From Cytophagales bacterium (GTDB taxonomy: Bacteria; Bacteroidota; Bacteroidia; Cytophagales; Cyclobacteriaceae): a stretch of DNA of 64,000 nucleotides. The stretch spans positions 62,001 through 126,000 of the forward strand of contig JAAFHY010000001.1 of NCBI GenBank assembly GCA_013298505.1. Direction: 5' to 3'. Made by a program: the position numbers and the translations under genes. This document shows, in pieces, positions 17,583-25,648 of the stretch. The notes under the pieces are model-generated. The model was not told the origin of the DNA and ran no database searches. It worked only from the letters and a program-made list of their open reading frames with translations. Every line of letters begins with the position of its first letter. The stretch's first letter is position 1.

Positions 17583-17937
17583 TTGTCAATCCGGCATCTT
17601 GCCAGGCAGAAATGCCACCCTCAAGTTCGTATACCTCAAAACCTTTTTCCCTAAGGATTTTTGCAGCTTTGGCGCTGCGCTTGCCACTACCGCAATAAAT
17701 AAAAATGGGTTGTTGCCTTAGCGCGTTGATTTTAGTTGAAAACGCATCATCATAAACTATATTTTGCGCTGACTCTATTTTTCCGGTGGCCACTTCAGGT
17801 TCGGTGCGCACATCGAGTAGCAAAGCATTTGGTGTAGTGGCATACTTTTGTTGAAATGTTTGTGGCGATAGCACCTGCTTTGTTTCCGTTTTACTGCACG
17901 AGATCAGAAAAAAGAAAATCAATAATAATCTATTCAT
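17575..17937 (-). CDS. Rhodanese-domain lipoprotein
   Basis: 120 residues with a lipoprotein signal (LIFFFLISC, Cys near 14) and one rhodanese-like domain. The domain shows LLLDVRTEPEVATGKIESAQNI, the active-site loop IYCGSGKRSAKAA with its Cys, and ELEGGISAWQDAG. A sulphurtransferase or sulphide/thiol-handling role at the periplasmic face is likely. It follows the TIM-barrel isomerase gene by 10 bases on the same strand, so the two form a small operon. Confidence 0.88.
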   Translation of the reverse strand: MNRLLLIFFFLISCSKTETKQVLSPQTFQQKYATTPNALLLDVRTEPEVATGKIESAQNIVYDDAFSTKINALRQQPIFIYCGSGKRSAKAAKILREKGFEVYELEGGISAWQDAGLTIN

Positions 17938-17947
17938 TTTACATTAG

Positions 17948-18922
17948 TTAAATCCCACTCAATCGCTCCAACAATTTTTTAGTTGCTTTTATTCCGTCAT
18001 CTTCTGAAAGCTTGTTGCCTTCGTACTCAATTCCGATGTGGCCTTTGTAGCTTGCAGCCTTTACAATTGGAAGCATTTTAGCATAATCTGTTTCTATGCA
18101 ATTACCGTTTTCGTCAAAGTCGTAACTCTTTGCGCTTACGCCCTTGGCAAAGGGCATCATTTCGGTAACTCCTTTATACCGATCGTAGTACTCTGCACAG
18201 GTGTCCTTTTCACGCTTCAGACAAAAATTTCCGAAGTCAGGCAACGTGCCGCAATTGAGCAAGTTTACACCGGCAATCACATTACTCAGCCATTGGCCAT
18301 TTGATGAGTGGCCTCCATGATTTTCTACAATCACATTTATGTTTAACTGGGCGGCAAACTCGCTGAGCAAACGCAATCCATCCATGCCCGCTTTTGCAAC
18401 CTCCTCTGCACTTCCTTCGCCATAGCAATTTACCCGTATTGAGTGGCAACCTAAAAACTTAGCAGCTTCTACCCACTTGTAGTGATTCTCTACTGCCGTT
18501 TTTCTTTTGTCTGCATTAAGATCCGCCATCGCACCTTCGCCATCGCACATAATCAGTACACTCGTCACGTCATTATCGTCACAACGTTTTTTCAGCTCGG
18601 CCAAATAGGTTTGGTCTTTTGCTTTGTCTTTAAAAAATTGATTGACGTACTCTACAGCCGAAATGCCAAACTCATTTTTTGCCTTGGCGGGAAAATCGAG
18701 GTTGGTCATTTTACCTTCTTGCAATGTTCTGTGCAGCGACCACTCTGCCAGCGATATTTTAAAAAACAGATCTTTTGAAGCCGCTGTTTTAACTGATGTA
18801 GAATCTGATGTAGCTTCTTGAGTTGGCTTAGCAGCGCACGAATCTAGTAAGCCTACGGTTAGGCCATAGCCGCTTATCATGCCAAGGCTTTTGATAAATT
18901 CTCTTCGGTTGGTGGCGATCAT
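17948..18922 (-). CDS. Exported sugar phosphate isomerase/epimerase-like TIM barrel protein
   Basis: 324 residues. The N-terminus has a twin-arginine-like [10 protein letters not shown] motif followed by a hydrophobic stretch and a lipobox-like GLLDSC, common in Bacteroidota for folded exported enzymes. The AP-endonuclease-2/xylose-isomerase-like barrel is shown by [23 protein letters not shown] with its metal-binding Glu and His, [18 protein letters not shown] and HIGIEYEG. Enzymes of this set isomerise or epimerise sugars or inositol derivatives; the substrate is unknown. The rhodanese gene follows after 10 bases. Confidence 0.85.
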   Translation of the reverse strand: MIATNRREFIKSLGMISGYGLTVGLLDSCAAKPTQEATSDSTSVKTAASKDLFFKISLAEWSLHRTLQEGKMTNLDFPAKAKNEFGISAVEYVNQFFKDKAKDQTYLAELKKRCDDNDVTSVLIMCDGEGAMADLNADKRKTAVENHYKWVEAAKFLGCHSIRVNCYGEGSAEEVAKAGMDGLRLLSEFAAQLNINVIVENHGGHSSNGQWLSNVIAGVNLLNCGTLPDFGNFCLKREKDTCAEYYDRYKGVTEMMPFAKGVSAKSYDFDENGNCIETDYAKMLPIVKAASYKGHIGIEYEGNKLSEDDGIKATKKLLERLSGI

Positions 18923-18973
18923 ATTTTTATTTTAGATAGAAAGTTAACGAACTAAAAAGAATTAACAATAAAA

Positions 18974-20083
18974 CTAAAACGGTTTTCCGTGCGTGCTGCT
19001 AACTAAAAAATCAGCAACTGGCTTTACATAGCGCGCTAGGGTTACAGCCAGATTAGAAGTCCAAACGCTACCAAATAATTGTTGTATTTGCCTGCCAATC
19101 CACAGCCGATTGGCAAAGAGTGCATTCCAATTGCGGGTATAGTTTTGCTCAAGTTCCTCTCTAGAAATACTGCCGTTGCAATATTTCTCTATTTCTTCCG
19201 ATGCCACTTTTGCAGAATGAATAGCCATGGCCATTCCATTGCCACAAAGGGGCGTGATCATTCCGGCAGCATCGCCACTCATCAAAACATGATTTTCAAC
19301 AGGGCTCTTGGTAGCAAACGATATTTCGTTGATTACCTCTGGCCTTTCAAATAGAAATTCTGATTGTGTAAATATTTTTTTTAAGAACGGATTTTGAAAG
19401 AGTACTTTCTCTTCCATCTCCTTCAAGTTACCAAACTGCTTTACGTTGCTGCGATGTGTTAAGTAACACAAGGTGCTTTTGCCTTCTTCTACATTACTTA
19501 TTCCGCAATAGCCGTCTTTAAAATTATGAAGCGCTACTCGATTGCTTGGGTGGGCTGTTCGGATGTGGTACTTAACACCCATGTAGGGCGATCTTTTCTG
19601 AATAAATTCTCGCTCAAGTTGCACATCTAGCTTTGCTCTTTTTCCATACGATCCAAGAACTACATCGGCTTTGTGTATTTGTGCAGTGGTTTTAATTTCA
19701 AATTCATCTTGATTATACAAAATTGACTCTACTTCGGTGTTTATATAAAATACCACACCTATTGCCTTGCATCGTTCGTACAAAAAGTGATCGAACGAGT
19801 ATCTGCTTATTCCAAACCCGCCCAAGTCTAAATCTAAAATTGCTTCGCGGCCATTAACAGATGTAAGTTGCAATTGGTTAATGGATGGCGGATCAAAAAC
19901 GGTGGGAAATAAGTCAAGCGATTTTAAAAACGGAATTACTTCGTTTGAAATATACTCACCACAAACCCGATGGAACGGGTACTGTTTCTTTTCTATTACG
20001 CTTACCGCGATGCCTTTTTTCGCCAAGCAAAAAGCGGCAATAAGTCCCGAAAGGCCTCCTCCAACAATGATTACTTTTTTCAC
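18974..20083 (-). CDS. FAD-dependent oxidoreductase (geranylgeranyl reductase / halogenase-like)
   Basis: 369-residue flavoprotein. The start is a GTG, forced by an in-frame stop two codons upstream. The dinucleotide-binding motif is at the N-terminus (VIIVGGGLSGLIAAFCLAKKG), followed by HRVCGEYISNE, typical of geranylgeranyl-reductase-like monooxygenases in Bacteroidota. The second FAD motif is SGDAAGMITPLCGNGMAMAI near residue 275. In related species such genes often accompany type III polyketide or pigment genes, but none are next to it here. The substrate is unknown. Confidence 0.85.
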   Translation of the reverse strand: MKKVIIVGGGLSGLIAAFCLAKKGIAVSVIEKKQYPFHRVCGEYISNEVIPFLKSLDLFPTVFDPPSINQLQLTSVNGREAILDLDLGGFGISRYSFDHFLYERCKAIGVVFYINTEVESILYNQDEFEIKTTAQIHKADVVLGSYGKRAKLDVQLEREFIQKRSPYMGVKYHIRTAHPSNRVALHNFKDGYCGISNVEEGKSTLCYLTHRSNVKQFGNLKEMEEKVLFQNPFLKKIFTQSEFLFERPEVINEISFATKSPVENHVLMSGDAAGMITPLCGNGMAMAIHSAKVASEEIEKYCNGSISREELEQNYTRNWNALFANRLWIGRQIQQLFGSVWTSNLAVTLARYVKPVADFLVSSTHGKPF

Positions 20084-20182
20084 CCGTCAATAATTTTTTA
20101 ACTGATGTTATGCAAAGAGATTGCTCGCAAAGACGAAGGGTTAACAATAGATATTTAAAACCATTCGATGAAAAAGCTATTT

Positions 20183-21415
20183 CTAAATCTGACTTTGCAG
20201 ATAAAACTCTTTTTTCATTTTCTTTCCATCGCGCACTATTTCCATTCTAATCCTTCGGCCTGGTTTTGAGTTAAAAAAATTATTCACGTTACTCAGTTCG
20301 TATTCTGCAACAGTAATTCCATTTACCGAAATAATTTGATCTCCTTTTAGTAGCCCTGCCTTTTCAGATGCGCTGTTCGCTCGCACATCCGAAATTTCAT
20401 ATTCGCGAAGACGTACTCCTTTGGCGCGAAGAGTAAGGCCGCTTAAGTTGTAATAGAATTCTTTTTTGAACGAAGGGTTCTTTTTGATGTACATCTTCTC
20501 CCCAGGGAAATTAAAGATAACAGTAAACCTACTTAGCAAATCACCTCCAATAGATCCGTTGCGGGGGGAAAAGCTTTTACTTCCAGCCGAGTCGCGGTAG
20601 GCATAATCATCGGGGAAACTGGTGATCAAATTTTTTAATTCATACTTGCCGATCTTCAACGACTTCGAGCGTGCTATTTTTCCGGTTATCACCCCTGCTA
20701 TACCCCTGCCAAGTATACTCGGAATATTTTGCGTTGGAAGCCTCAGCCGCTTATCCGAGTCCTCTTCGATCAGCATGCCGTGGCTGGCACCTGTATCGAC
20801 CAAAAACTTTGCCCGCATGGTAGACGAATCGCGCACGCACACATCGAGTTCGACAAACGGCTTGGTGTCTTCTATTTTAATATCCAACGCTTGATAGTTC
20901 TTTTTCGGCTTAAAATGTTCGGGCTGTATAAGCGTAAGTTTTTTAGCCTCGTAATCTATTTTTACCACAAATCGGCTAAACAATTCATAACCCAATATGC
21001 CGTGCACATCGGTACCCATCGAATTTTTTAGTTCGAGGTAATCTTCTTCCAACACTAACATCGAGTGGCCTTGCCCATGCACACCGGGCATATCAAACGT
21101 AACATTCGATGTGATGTAGGCATCTACCAATTTCTGGCCTCCTGGGCCCGAGAGTGAGTACTTTCGAGTATACGATAAATTTAAAATGTCGCTGTAAACT
21201 TTCTGTGTTAAAATGGCCGTTCTTACTCCCGTATCAATAATAAATTTTAGGGGCAATTGGTTATTTAATATTACTGGCACTACAATGAGGTTGTTGTGAA
21301 TCTCGATGGGTATGTCTACCCGGTGCACCCCTTCGGGAAATGAAAACCCGAGCGTCTGTTGCCCTCTGCAAATAATAGACGAAGAGAAAAAAAATATAAG
21401 AAATAGCTGCTTCAT
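20183..21415 (-). CDS. Exported retropepsin-like aspartyl protease with PDZ domain
   Basis: 410 residues with a signal peptide (MKQLFLIFFFSSSIICRGQ). Two aspartyl-protease-like half domains are visible, each with a DTG: FIIDTGVRTAIL (about residue 61) and KFLVDTGASHGML (about residue 207). The C-terminal 90 residues are a PDZ domain (SDVRANSASEKAGLLKGDQIISVNG). The single chain could thus form the two-lobed active site that retropepsins build by dimerisation. A periplasmic protease or peptide-binding role is inferred. It is transcribed alone. Confidence 0.88.
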   Translation of the reverse strand: MKQLFLIFFFSSSIICRGQQTLGFSFPEGVHRVDIPIEIHNNLIVVPVILNNQLPLKFIIDTGVRTAILTQKVYSDILNLSYTRKYSLSGPGGQKLVDAYITSNVTFDMPGVHGQGHSMLVLEEDYLELKNSMGTDVHGILGYELFSRFVVKIDYEAKKLTLIQPEHFKPKKNYQALDIKIEDTKPFVELDVCVRDSSTMRAKFLVDTGASHGMLIEEDSDKRLRLPTQNIPSILGRGIAGVITGKIARSKSLKIGKYELKNLITSFPDDYAYRDSAGSKSFSPRNGSIGGDLLSRFTVIFNFPGEKMYIKKNPSFKKEFYYNLSGLTLRAKGVRLREYEISDVRANSASEKAGLLKGDQIISVNGITVAEYELSNVNNFFNSKPGRRIRMEIVRDGKKMKKEFYLQSQI

Positions 21416-21455
21416 TAAAACCTGTTAGGTTAAAGCTATGCTTTTTTAAGCAAAC

Positions 21456-22007
21456 CTATACGGTGTGTACTGAAATTGCGCCTAATTGGGTTAGCAATTG
21501 TTTTGGCTGCTCGGCTACTTGCAAGGTTTTTAAATTAGCCTGTTGCAAAAATCCGTGGCGCATCATAACGTCCATTTGCGATAACAGGCCATCAAAAAAA
21601 GAGTTTGTATTTAATATACCAATGGTTTGGCCAACGATACCCAATTGCTTCCAAGTTAAAATTTCTGCTAGTTCATCAAGTGTGCCCCACCCACCCGGCA
21701 TGGCAATAAAAGCATCCGACAAATCGGCCATGCGTTGCTTGCGTTGGTGCATGGTATCTACCACCTCCAACTGGGTGAGCCCGTGGTGGGCAACTTCTCT
21801 ACGTAATAAAAAATCAGGAATAACACCTATTACTTGGCCTCCAGATGCAAGTACTGCATCGGCAACAATGCCCATGAGGCCTACTTTGCCACCGCCATAT
21901 ACCAACGTGTTGTTTGTTGAACCAATGAGAGAGCCCAGATCGCGGGCTGCTTCTTTATAAACGGGTTCAGACCCCAAAGAAGATCCGCAGAAAACGCAGA
22001 TATTCAT
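21456..22007 (-). CDS. LOG family protein (Rossmann-fold phosphoribohydrolase)
   Basis: 183 residues of the LOG/TIGR00730 group. The family signature PGGWGTLDELAEILTWKQLGI is intact, after an N-terminal CVFCGSSLGSEPVYKEAA and YGGGKVGLMGIVAD. LOG proteins remove ribose-5-phosphate from cytokinin riboside monophosphates; in non-plant-associated bacteria they are thought to cleave other nucleotides. The gene sits 11 bases after a 35-codon membrane-protein gene and is probably co-transcribed with it. Confidence 0.9.
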   Translation of the reverse strand: MNICVFCGSSLGSEPVYKEAARDLGSLIGSTNNTLVYGGGKVGLMGIVADAVLASGGQVIGVIPDFLLRREVAHHGLTQLEVVDTMHQRKQRMADLSDAFIAMPGGWGTLDELAEILTWKQLGIVGQTIGILNTNSFFDGLLSQMDVMMRHGFLQQANLKTLQVAEQPKQLLTQLGAISVHTV

Positions 22008-22018
22008 GGTTAGTCCGC

Positions 22019-22126
22019 TTAGTGCTTTACATCGTGCTCGTTATCGCTCACCTTGCTATTGGGAAAAAGCCAGATCGATACAATTGCCAAGATGAAAAGG
22101 GCGATAACAACTCCAAAAACTGCCAT
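22019..22126 (-). CDS. Small single-pass membrane protein, 35 residues
   Basis: Too short for the ORF track. ATG at 22126 to TAA at 22019 encodes one hydrophobic helix (MAVFGVVIALFILAIVSIW) followed by a polar tail rich in Asp, Glu and His (SKVSDNEHDVKH). The N-out or N-in orientation is not certain. It is followed after 11 bases by the LOG gene on the same strand. I know no family for it; the regular layout of a small membrane protein suggests a real gene. Confidence 0.6.
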   Translation of the reverse strand: MAVFGVVIALFILAIVSIWLFPNSKVSDNEHDVKH

Positions 22127-22295
22127 AGTCAAAAATGTTTATAAGCCAAAAGTAAATGGATAACATTAATTATTTGCAAATTGGACGTTAAATATTAAAT
22201 AGGAATTTGTTTACTTAAAATTACGACCTCGGAATTGCCATTGTCTCGCTTTAGGTTGGCAGGCGACCTGACTTTAAAAAATAAACTATTCGCAG

Positions 22296-22850
22296 ATGAA
22301 AAGGTTTTTAATCATAGTGGGTGTGATTGTGATACTGGTAGGCGGTGTTCTTTTCTATTACATGACCGTGTATACCAAATCATTTAGCCCCGAAGCAAAT
22401 GTGGTATTCGAGAATAATGATTTGAAGGTTCTTGTTTTTTATAATCGGCCCAACAAAAAAGGCAGGGTCATCTTTGCCAAGGATGGCCTCGTGCCTTTCG
22501 GCAAAGTGTGGCGAACAGGAGCCAATGAAGCTAGCACGTTTGAAACCAATAAGGAATTAAATTTTGGCGGAAAATTATTGCCGAAGGGAAAGTATAGCCT
22601 TTGGACAATTCCCGGAGAGCAAACATGGAAGATTGTTTTCAATACTGATATTCCAGCTTGGGGCGTAGGGTTCAATGGCCGCGTGGCGCATGATGCAAAT
22701 AAAGACGCGCTTGTTATTGAAGCCCCTGTCGTTTTACAAGAAAAAGAATTTGAACAGTTTACCATTTCGCTCGAGAAAGCAGCGGAGGAAATGGAGCTAC
22801 TCTTTATCTGGGATAAAACATTGGTAGCCGCCCCTTTTACATCCAACTAA
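22296..22850 (+). CDS. DUF2911 family membrane-anchored protein
   Basis: 184 residues. One N-terminal transmembrane anchor (FLIIVGVIVILVGGVLFYYM) precedes a DUF2911 domain with the typical RPNKKGRVIFAKDGLVPFGKVWRTGANEAS, then KLLPKGKYSLWTIPGEQTWKIVFN and a final strand. Function of the domain is not known. It is 19 bases upstream of the HisA-like gene on the same strand and may share its transcript. About 170 bases before it hold no gene and no clear promoter. Confidence 0.88.
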   Translation: MKRFLIIVGVIVILVGGVLFYYMTVYTKSFSPEANVVFENNDLKVLVFYNRPNKKGRVIFAKDGLVPFGKVWRTGANEASTFETNKELNFGGKLLPKGKYSLWTIPGEQTWKIVFNTDIPAWGVGFNGRVAHDANKDALVIEAPVVLQEKEFEQFTISLEKAAEEMELLFIWDKTLVAAPFTSN

Positions 22851-22869
22851 TTTTTTAAATTTTTTTATA

Positions 22870-23604
22870 ATGATTCAAGTAATTCCCTCCATAGCCATTC
22901 GTAAAGGAAGAGTAGTAAAAATGCGTAAGGGCGACCCGACCAGCGAAAAAGCCTACGAAGAAAACCCAGTCGATTTAGCAAAGCGATTTGAAGACAACGG
23001 CATTCAAGTACTTCATTTGGTAGACTTAGATGGAGCCGAGACGGGCGCACCCAAAAACCTTCATGTGCTTGAGCAGATCGCTGGCTACACCGATCTTAAA
23101 CTTGATTTTACCGGAGGTATCAACACAGATGGAGATATTGGCAATGCCTATAACTATGGTGCCGACTACATCACCGCTTCGAGTATTGCCATCGCTAAGC
23201 CAGATCTTTTTGCCTCGTGGATCGTATCGTATGGACGAGAGAAAATGACCCTTGGTGCCGATGTTACCGACATCACTACTAAAAAGGTGGCCTTTCGCGG
23301 ATGGCAAAACAAATCGGATGTAAACCTCTTCGATCACTTGCAATTTTTTTACGATAAGGGCTTGAAGTATGCAAAATGTACAGACATTTCGCGCGATGGT
23401 GTGCTGGAGGGCCCAGCGTTTTCTTTTTACCAAGAGATCAAAGATCAGTTTCCCGACCTTCAAATCTTGGCCAGCGGGGGAGTGCGCGGTGTAGACGATA
23501 TCAAGAAACTAAATGACATGGGCATATTTGCGGTCATCTTTGGTAAGGCGTATTATGAAGGCATTCTTAAACTAGAAGATTTGAAACGGTTTTTGGTGAA
23601 GTAA
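22870..23604 (+). CDS. HisA-like TIM-barrel protein lacking the first catalytic Asp
   Basis: 244 residues aligning along the whole length with HisA, the ProFAR isomerase of histidine synthesis: HLVDLDGAETG, ADVTDI...VAFRGW, KCTDISRDGVLEG and LASGGVRG are all recognisable. The N-terminal strand reads VIPSIAIRKG, whereas HisA has PAIDL at this place, so the catalytic Asp (Asp8 in the Thermotoga enzyme) is Ala9 here. The second catalytic Asp is kept (about 131). GGGI of the phosphate loop is TGGI. No other his genes surround it. It may be a paralogue with another reaction, so I do not use the symbol hisA. Confidence 0.8.
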   Translation: MIQVIPSIAIRKGRVVKMRKGDPTSEKAYEENPVDLAKRFEDNGIQVLHLVDLDGAETGAPKNLHVLEQIAGYTDLKLDFTGGINTDGDIGNAYNYGADYITASSIAIAKPDLFASWIVSYGREKMTLGADVTDITTKKVAFRGWQNKSDVNLFDHLQFFYDKGLKYAKCTDISRDGVLEGPAFSFYQEIKDQFPDLQILASGGVRGVDDIKKLNDMGIFAVIFGKAYYEGILKLEDLKRFLVK

Positions 23605-23646
23605 TGAGAAATACCTCTCGCTGATCGGCAAGACAATCAAAAAAGG

Positions 23647-24219
23647 TTATTTCAATTTTACGCTGGCTAAAGCCCTTTCTGCTTGCTGCGTATGCCGCAC
23701 CAAGTGCGCAATCAAAAACATAAATACATCACCTAATTTTAATTTGATAAAGGGGGCAATAGAGATGCCCACTCTGTTTTTGCCCAAATCTATTTTCTCT
23801 GCCTTCTTCAGCAGTTGCAGTAACTTCTCTTGCTGATCAATAAATTCAGCAATCACCAGATGACTTTCAATTATCGTTTTAGGTGAATGATCCTTTGGTG
23901 ATTTCATTGTTTTAGAAAACTTTCCATCAGGTGCGGGAGTCATCAGCTTAGTAAAATAATCTCCAAGCCAACCTGGTGAAAAATGATTGGATGTTTCGCT
24001 ATCTTGAGATTTACTCAAAATATTTTCAATGGCAGGTAAATAATATCGGCCGTAGCTATTCAAATGTTGCAGGCATTCATTGGCACTCCAACTTTCGGGC
24101 GATGGCCTTAGTGCAAACTTACTGTGCGGAATCAATTGCCATTCAATTGCTTTTTTCAAGATGGCCTCTGTCTGGTTCATCAGATCTTCAATTAGTGTAT
24201 TTCGATTGTAGCTACTCAT
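23647..24219 (-). CDS. DinB superfamily protein
   Basis: 190 residues, helical throughout, of the DinB_2 type. Conserved features are RPSPESWSANECLQHLNSYGRYY with the first metal His, a His in the middle (KTIIESHLVIAEF) and the C-terminal MFLIAHLVRHTQQAERAL with two His. These would bind one metal ion. The reaction is unknown. It lies convergent to the HisA-like gene and 69 bases downstream of the Crp-type regulator on the same strand. Confidence 0.82.
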   Translation of the reverse strand: MSSYNRNTLIEDLMNQTEAILKKAIEWQLIPHSKFALRPSPESWSANECLQHLNSYGRYYLPAIENILSKSQDSETSNHFSPGWLGDYFTKLMTPAPDGKFSKTMKSPKDHSPKTIIESHLVIAEFIDQQEKLLQLLKKAEKIDLGKNRVGISIAPFIKLKLGDVFMFLIAHLVRHTQQAERALASVKLK

Positions 24220-24288
24220 ATTGCTTTTTGTTTTGATGGCTCAAAGGTGAGAAGTGCCAACATGAAAAATCTTTGCCTACACAAAGAT

Positions 24289-24879
24289 TTATACGCGAAC
24301 TGTGGAAAGCAATTTGCTAAAGGTGGCGGCATCCATGCCTAGGTACGAAGCCAAGTATTTATGTGGTATCTGTTTCAATACGTGTGGACTGCGAGTTAGG
24401 AGTGCCGTGAATTTTTGCTCTGCCGAAAAAGTTTGGAGTTCTACTTGCCGCTCCAAAGCGCCCTTCAAAGCAAAAGCCGTAGCCCGGCTTATGAACCTTT
24501 CAAGATTTGGGTATCGATCTAACAACTCCATCACCTTCGAATGACTCGTTTTTAAGAATGAACTTTGGGTAAGCGTTTCAAAGAAATAGAGAGAGGGGGT
24601 TTGTGTTAAAAAAGAATCGGCCACACCCGAAAAAGAAAATGGGTAGGTAAAAACAATTGTAGCCTCCTTATCGTCATCAGTTAAAAAGTAAGCCCGCTGC
24701 ACGCCTTCGATAATAAAATATAATGTCTTTTCCGTTTCGCCCTTTGCTGTTAGAATGGTTTTTCGTTTGGCTTCACCTTCCTGCCAAATGGAAGCAAAAT
24801 CGTTCCATTCGCTCTCCGCTAGTGGATGAATTAGTGTAATAAATTTCTTAAGCTCCTGAAGGGAATGAGTTAAGTCCAT
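24289..24879 (-). CDS. Crp/Fnr family transcriptional regulator
   Basis: 196 residues: an N-terminal cyclic-nucleotide-binding-like beta barrel (AKGETEKTLYFIIEGVQRAYFL) and a C-terminal winged helix ending HKYLASYLGMDAATFSKLLSTVR. The effector pocket does not show the Arg/Ser pair of cAMP-binding Crp, and there are no clustered cysteines for an iron-sulphur centre, so the signal is unknown. The recognition helix is at the extreme C-terminus, as in the short Bacteroidota members. A DinB gene follows on the same strand and is a possible target. Confidence 0.88.
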   Translation of the reverse strand: MDLTHSLQELKKFITLIHPLAESEWNDFASIWQEGEAKRKTILTAKGETEKTLYFIIEGVQRAYFLTDDDKEATIVFTYPFSFSGVADSFLTQTPSLYFFETLTQSSFLKTSHSKVMELLDRYPNLERFISRATAFALKGALERQVELQTFSAEQKFTALLTRSPHVLKQIPHKYLASYLGMDAATFSKLLSTVRV

Positions 24880-24934
24880 GTAAGAGTTAAGATAGCGACT
24901 TTCATTTAGAAATCAATATTCACTCTAAAAATGC

Positions 24935-24965
24935 AAAAGCTCAACACAATTGGTGCTGAGCTTTT
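24935..24965 (-). terminator. Intrinsic terminator of the metal-uptake lipoprotein gene
   Basis: On the minus strand AAAAGCTCAGCAC-CAATT-GTGTTGAGCTTTT forms a 13-bp stem with one G-U pair, then GCATTTTTAG. It lies 20 bases after the stop codon at 24986. Confidence 0.7.
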
Positions 24966-24985
24966 CTCAAAAAAGGAAGTTCTTT

Positions 24986-25588
24986 TTAATTCACATTCAA
25001 ATTAAATGTTACATCTAAGTCGCTTTCTCCATCGCTAGATGTAGTGGTTGCTGACTTTAAGCCGGGTTGGTGTTTTAACTTGACCGTAAAAGTGCCGCTA
25101 CTGCTGATGTCTATAGTAGTCCATGTTGTTTGCAACCCTAGTGGTAAATTATTAGCGTCTTTATCGCCATAATTTACTGCATCACTACGATTATCCACGT
25201 TTCCGTTTCCTGTCGGATTAAAAAACGCGTTGTTTGTCCAAGCGAAAAAAAACATATGTTCATCTCCTTCCTCTTCTACTTCTTCGGTAACATTAAACTC
25301 AGGGTCGGTTGGTTTGGCCAACTCATTGATCAACGTAATGGTGAGCGTGTAAGGCATGTTCTTCACCAAATTAATTGGGCCACTTAGTACACGATCTTTG
25401 GGGCCATCTCCATCCGAATCAATGGCTGTTACAATAACTGGTGCGCCAGTAGTTGGCGTAAAAGTAAAGGTGGCTGTTGTAATTGCCTCTGGAATATTCT
25501 CTGGTTGGGGATCATCTTTTTTACAACTGGATAAAAACAAAAGCGAGCCAGCTACCAGCATCAAACAAATCAATCGAAGGGGTTTCAT
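24986..25588 (-). CDS. Lipoprotein linked to the TonB receptor
   Basis: 200-residue lipoprotein (LLFLSSCKKDD, Cys at about 22). The mature part contains a Ca-loop-like DSDGDGPKDRV, an acidic run (VTEEVEEEGDEHMFF) and beta-rich ends; there is no enzyme motif. It lies 60 bases downstream of the TonB receptor on the same strand but has its own copy of the shared operator 16 bases before its start, so it can be made as a separate transcript under the same control. I infer a surface or periplasmic metal-binding accessory protein. I know no named family for it. Confidence 0.75.
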   Translation of the reverse strand: MKPLRLICLMLVAGSLLFLSSCKKDDPQPENIPEAITTATFTFTPTTGAPVIVTAIDSDGDGPKDRVLSGPINLVKNMPYTLTITLINELAKPTDPEFNVTEEVEEEGDEHMFFFAWTNNAFFNPTGNGNVDNRSDAVNYGDKDANNLPLGLQTTWTTIDISSSGTFTVKLKHQPGLKSATTTSSDGESDLDVTFNLNVN

Positions 25589-25603
25589 AAAAGTTAATAT
25601 TAA

Positions 25604-25618
25604 TGCAACAATGTTGCA
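25604..25618. promoter_or_regulatory. Fur/Zur-type operator before the lipoprotein gene
   Basis: Perfect 7-1-7 palindrome TGCAACA-A-TGTTGCA, 16 bases before the lipoprotein start. On the minus strand a TATAATTG element overlaps its upstream edge, where a -7 box would lie. Best copy of the three operators in this locus. Confidence 0.75.
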
Positions 25619-25648
25619 ATTATAGTTACTTCTACTGAATAATCAAAC

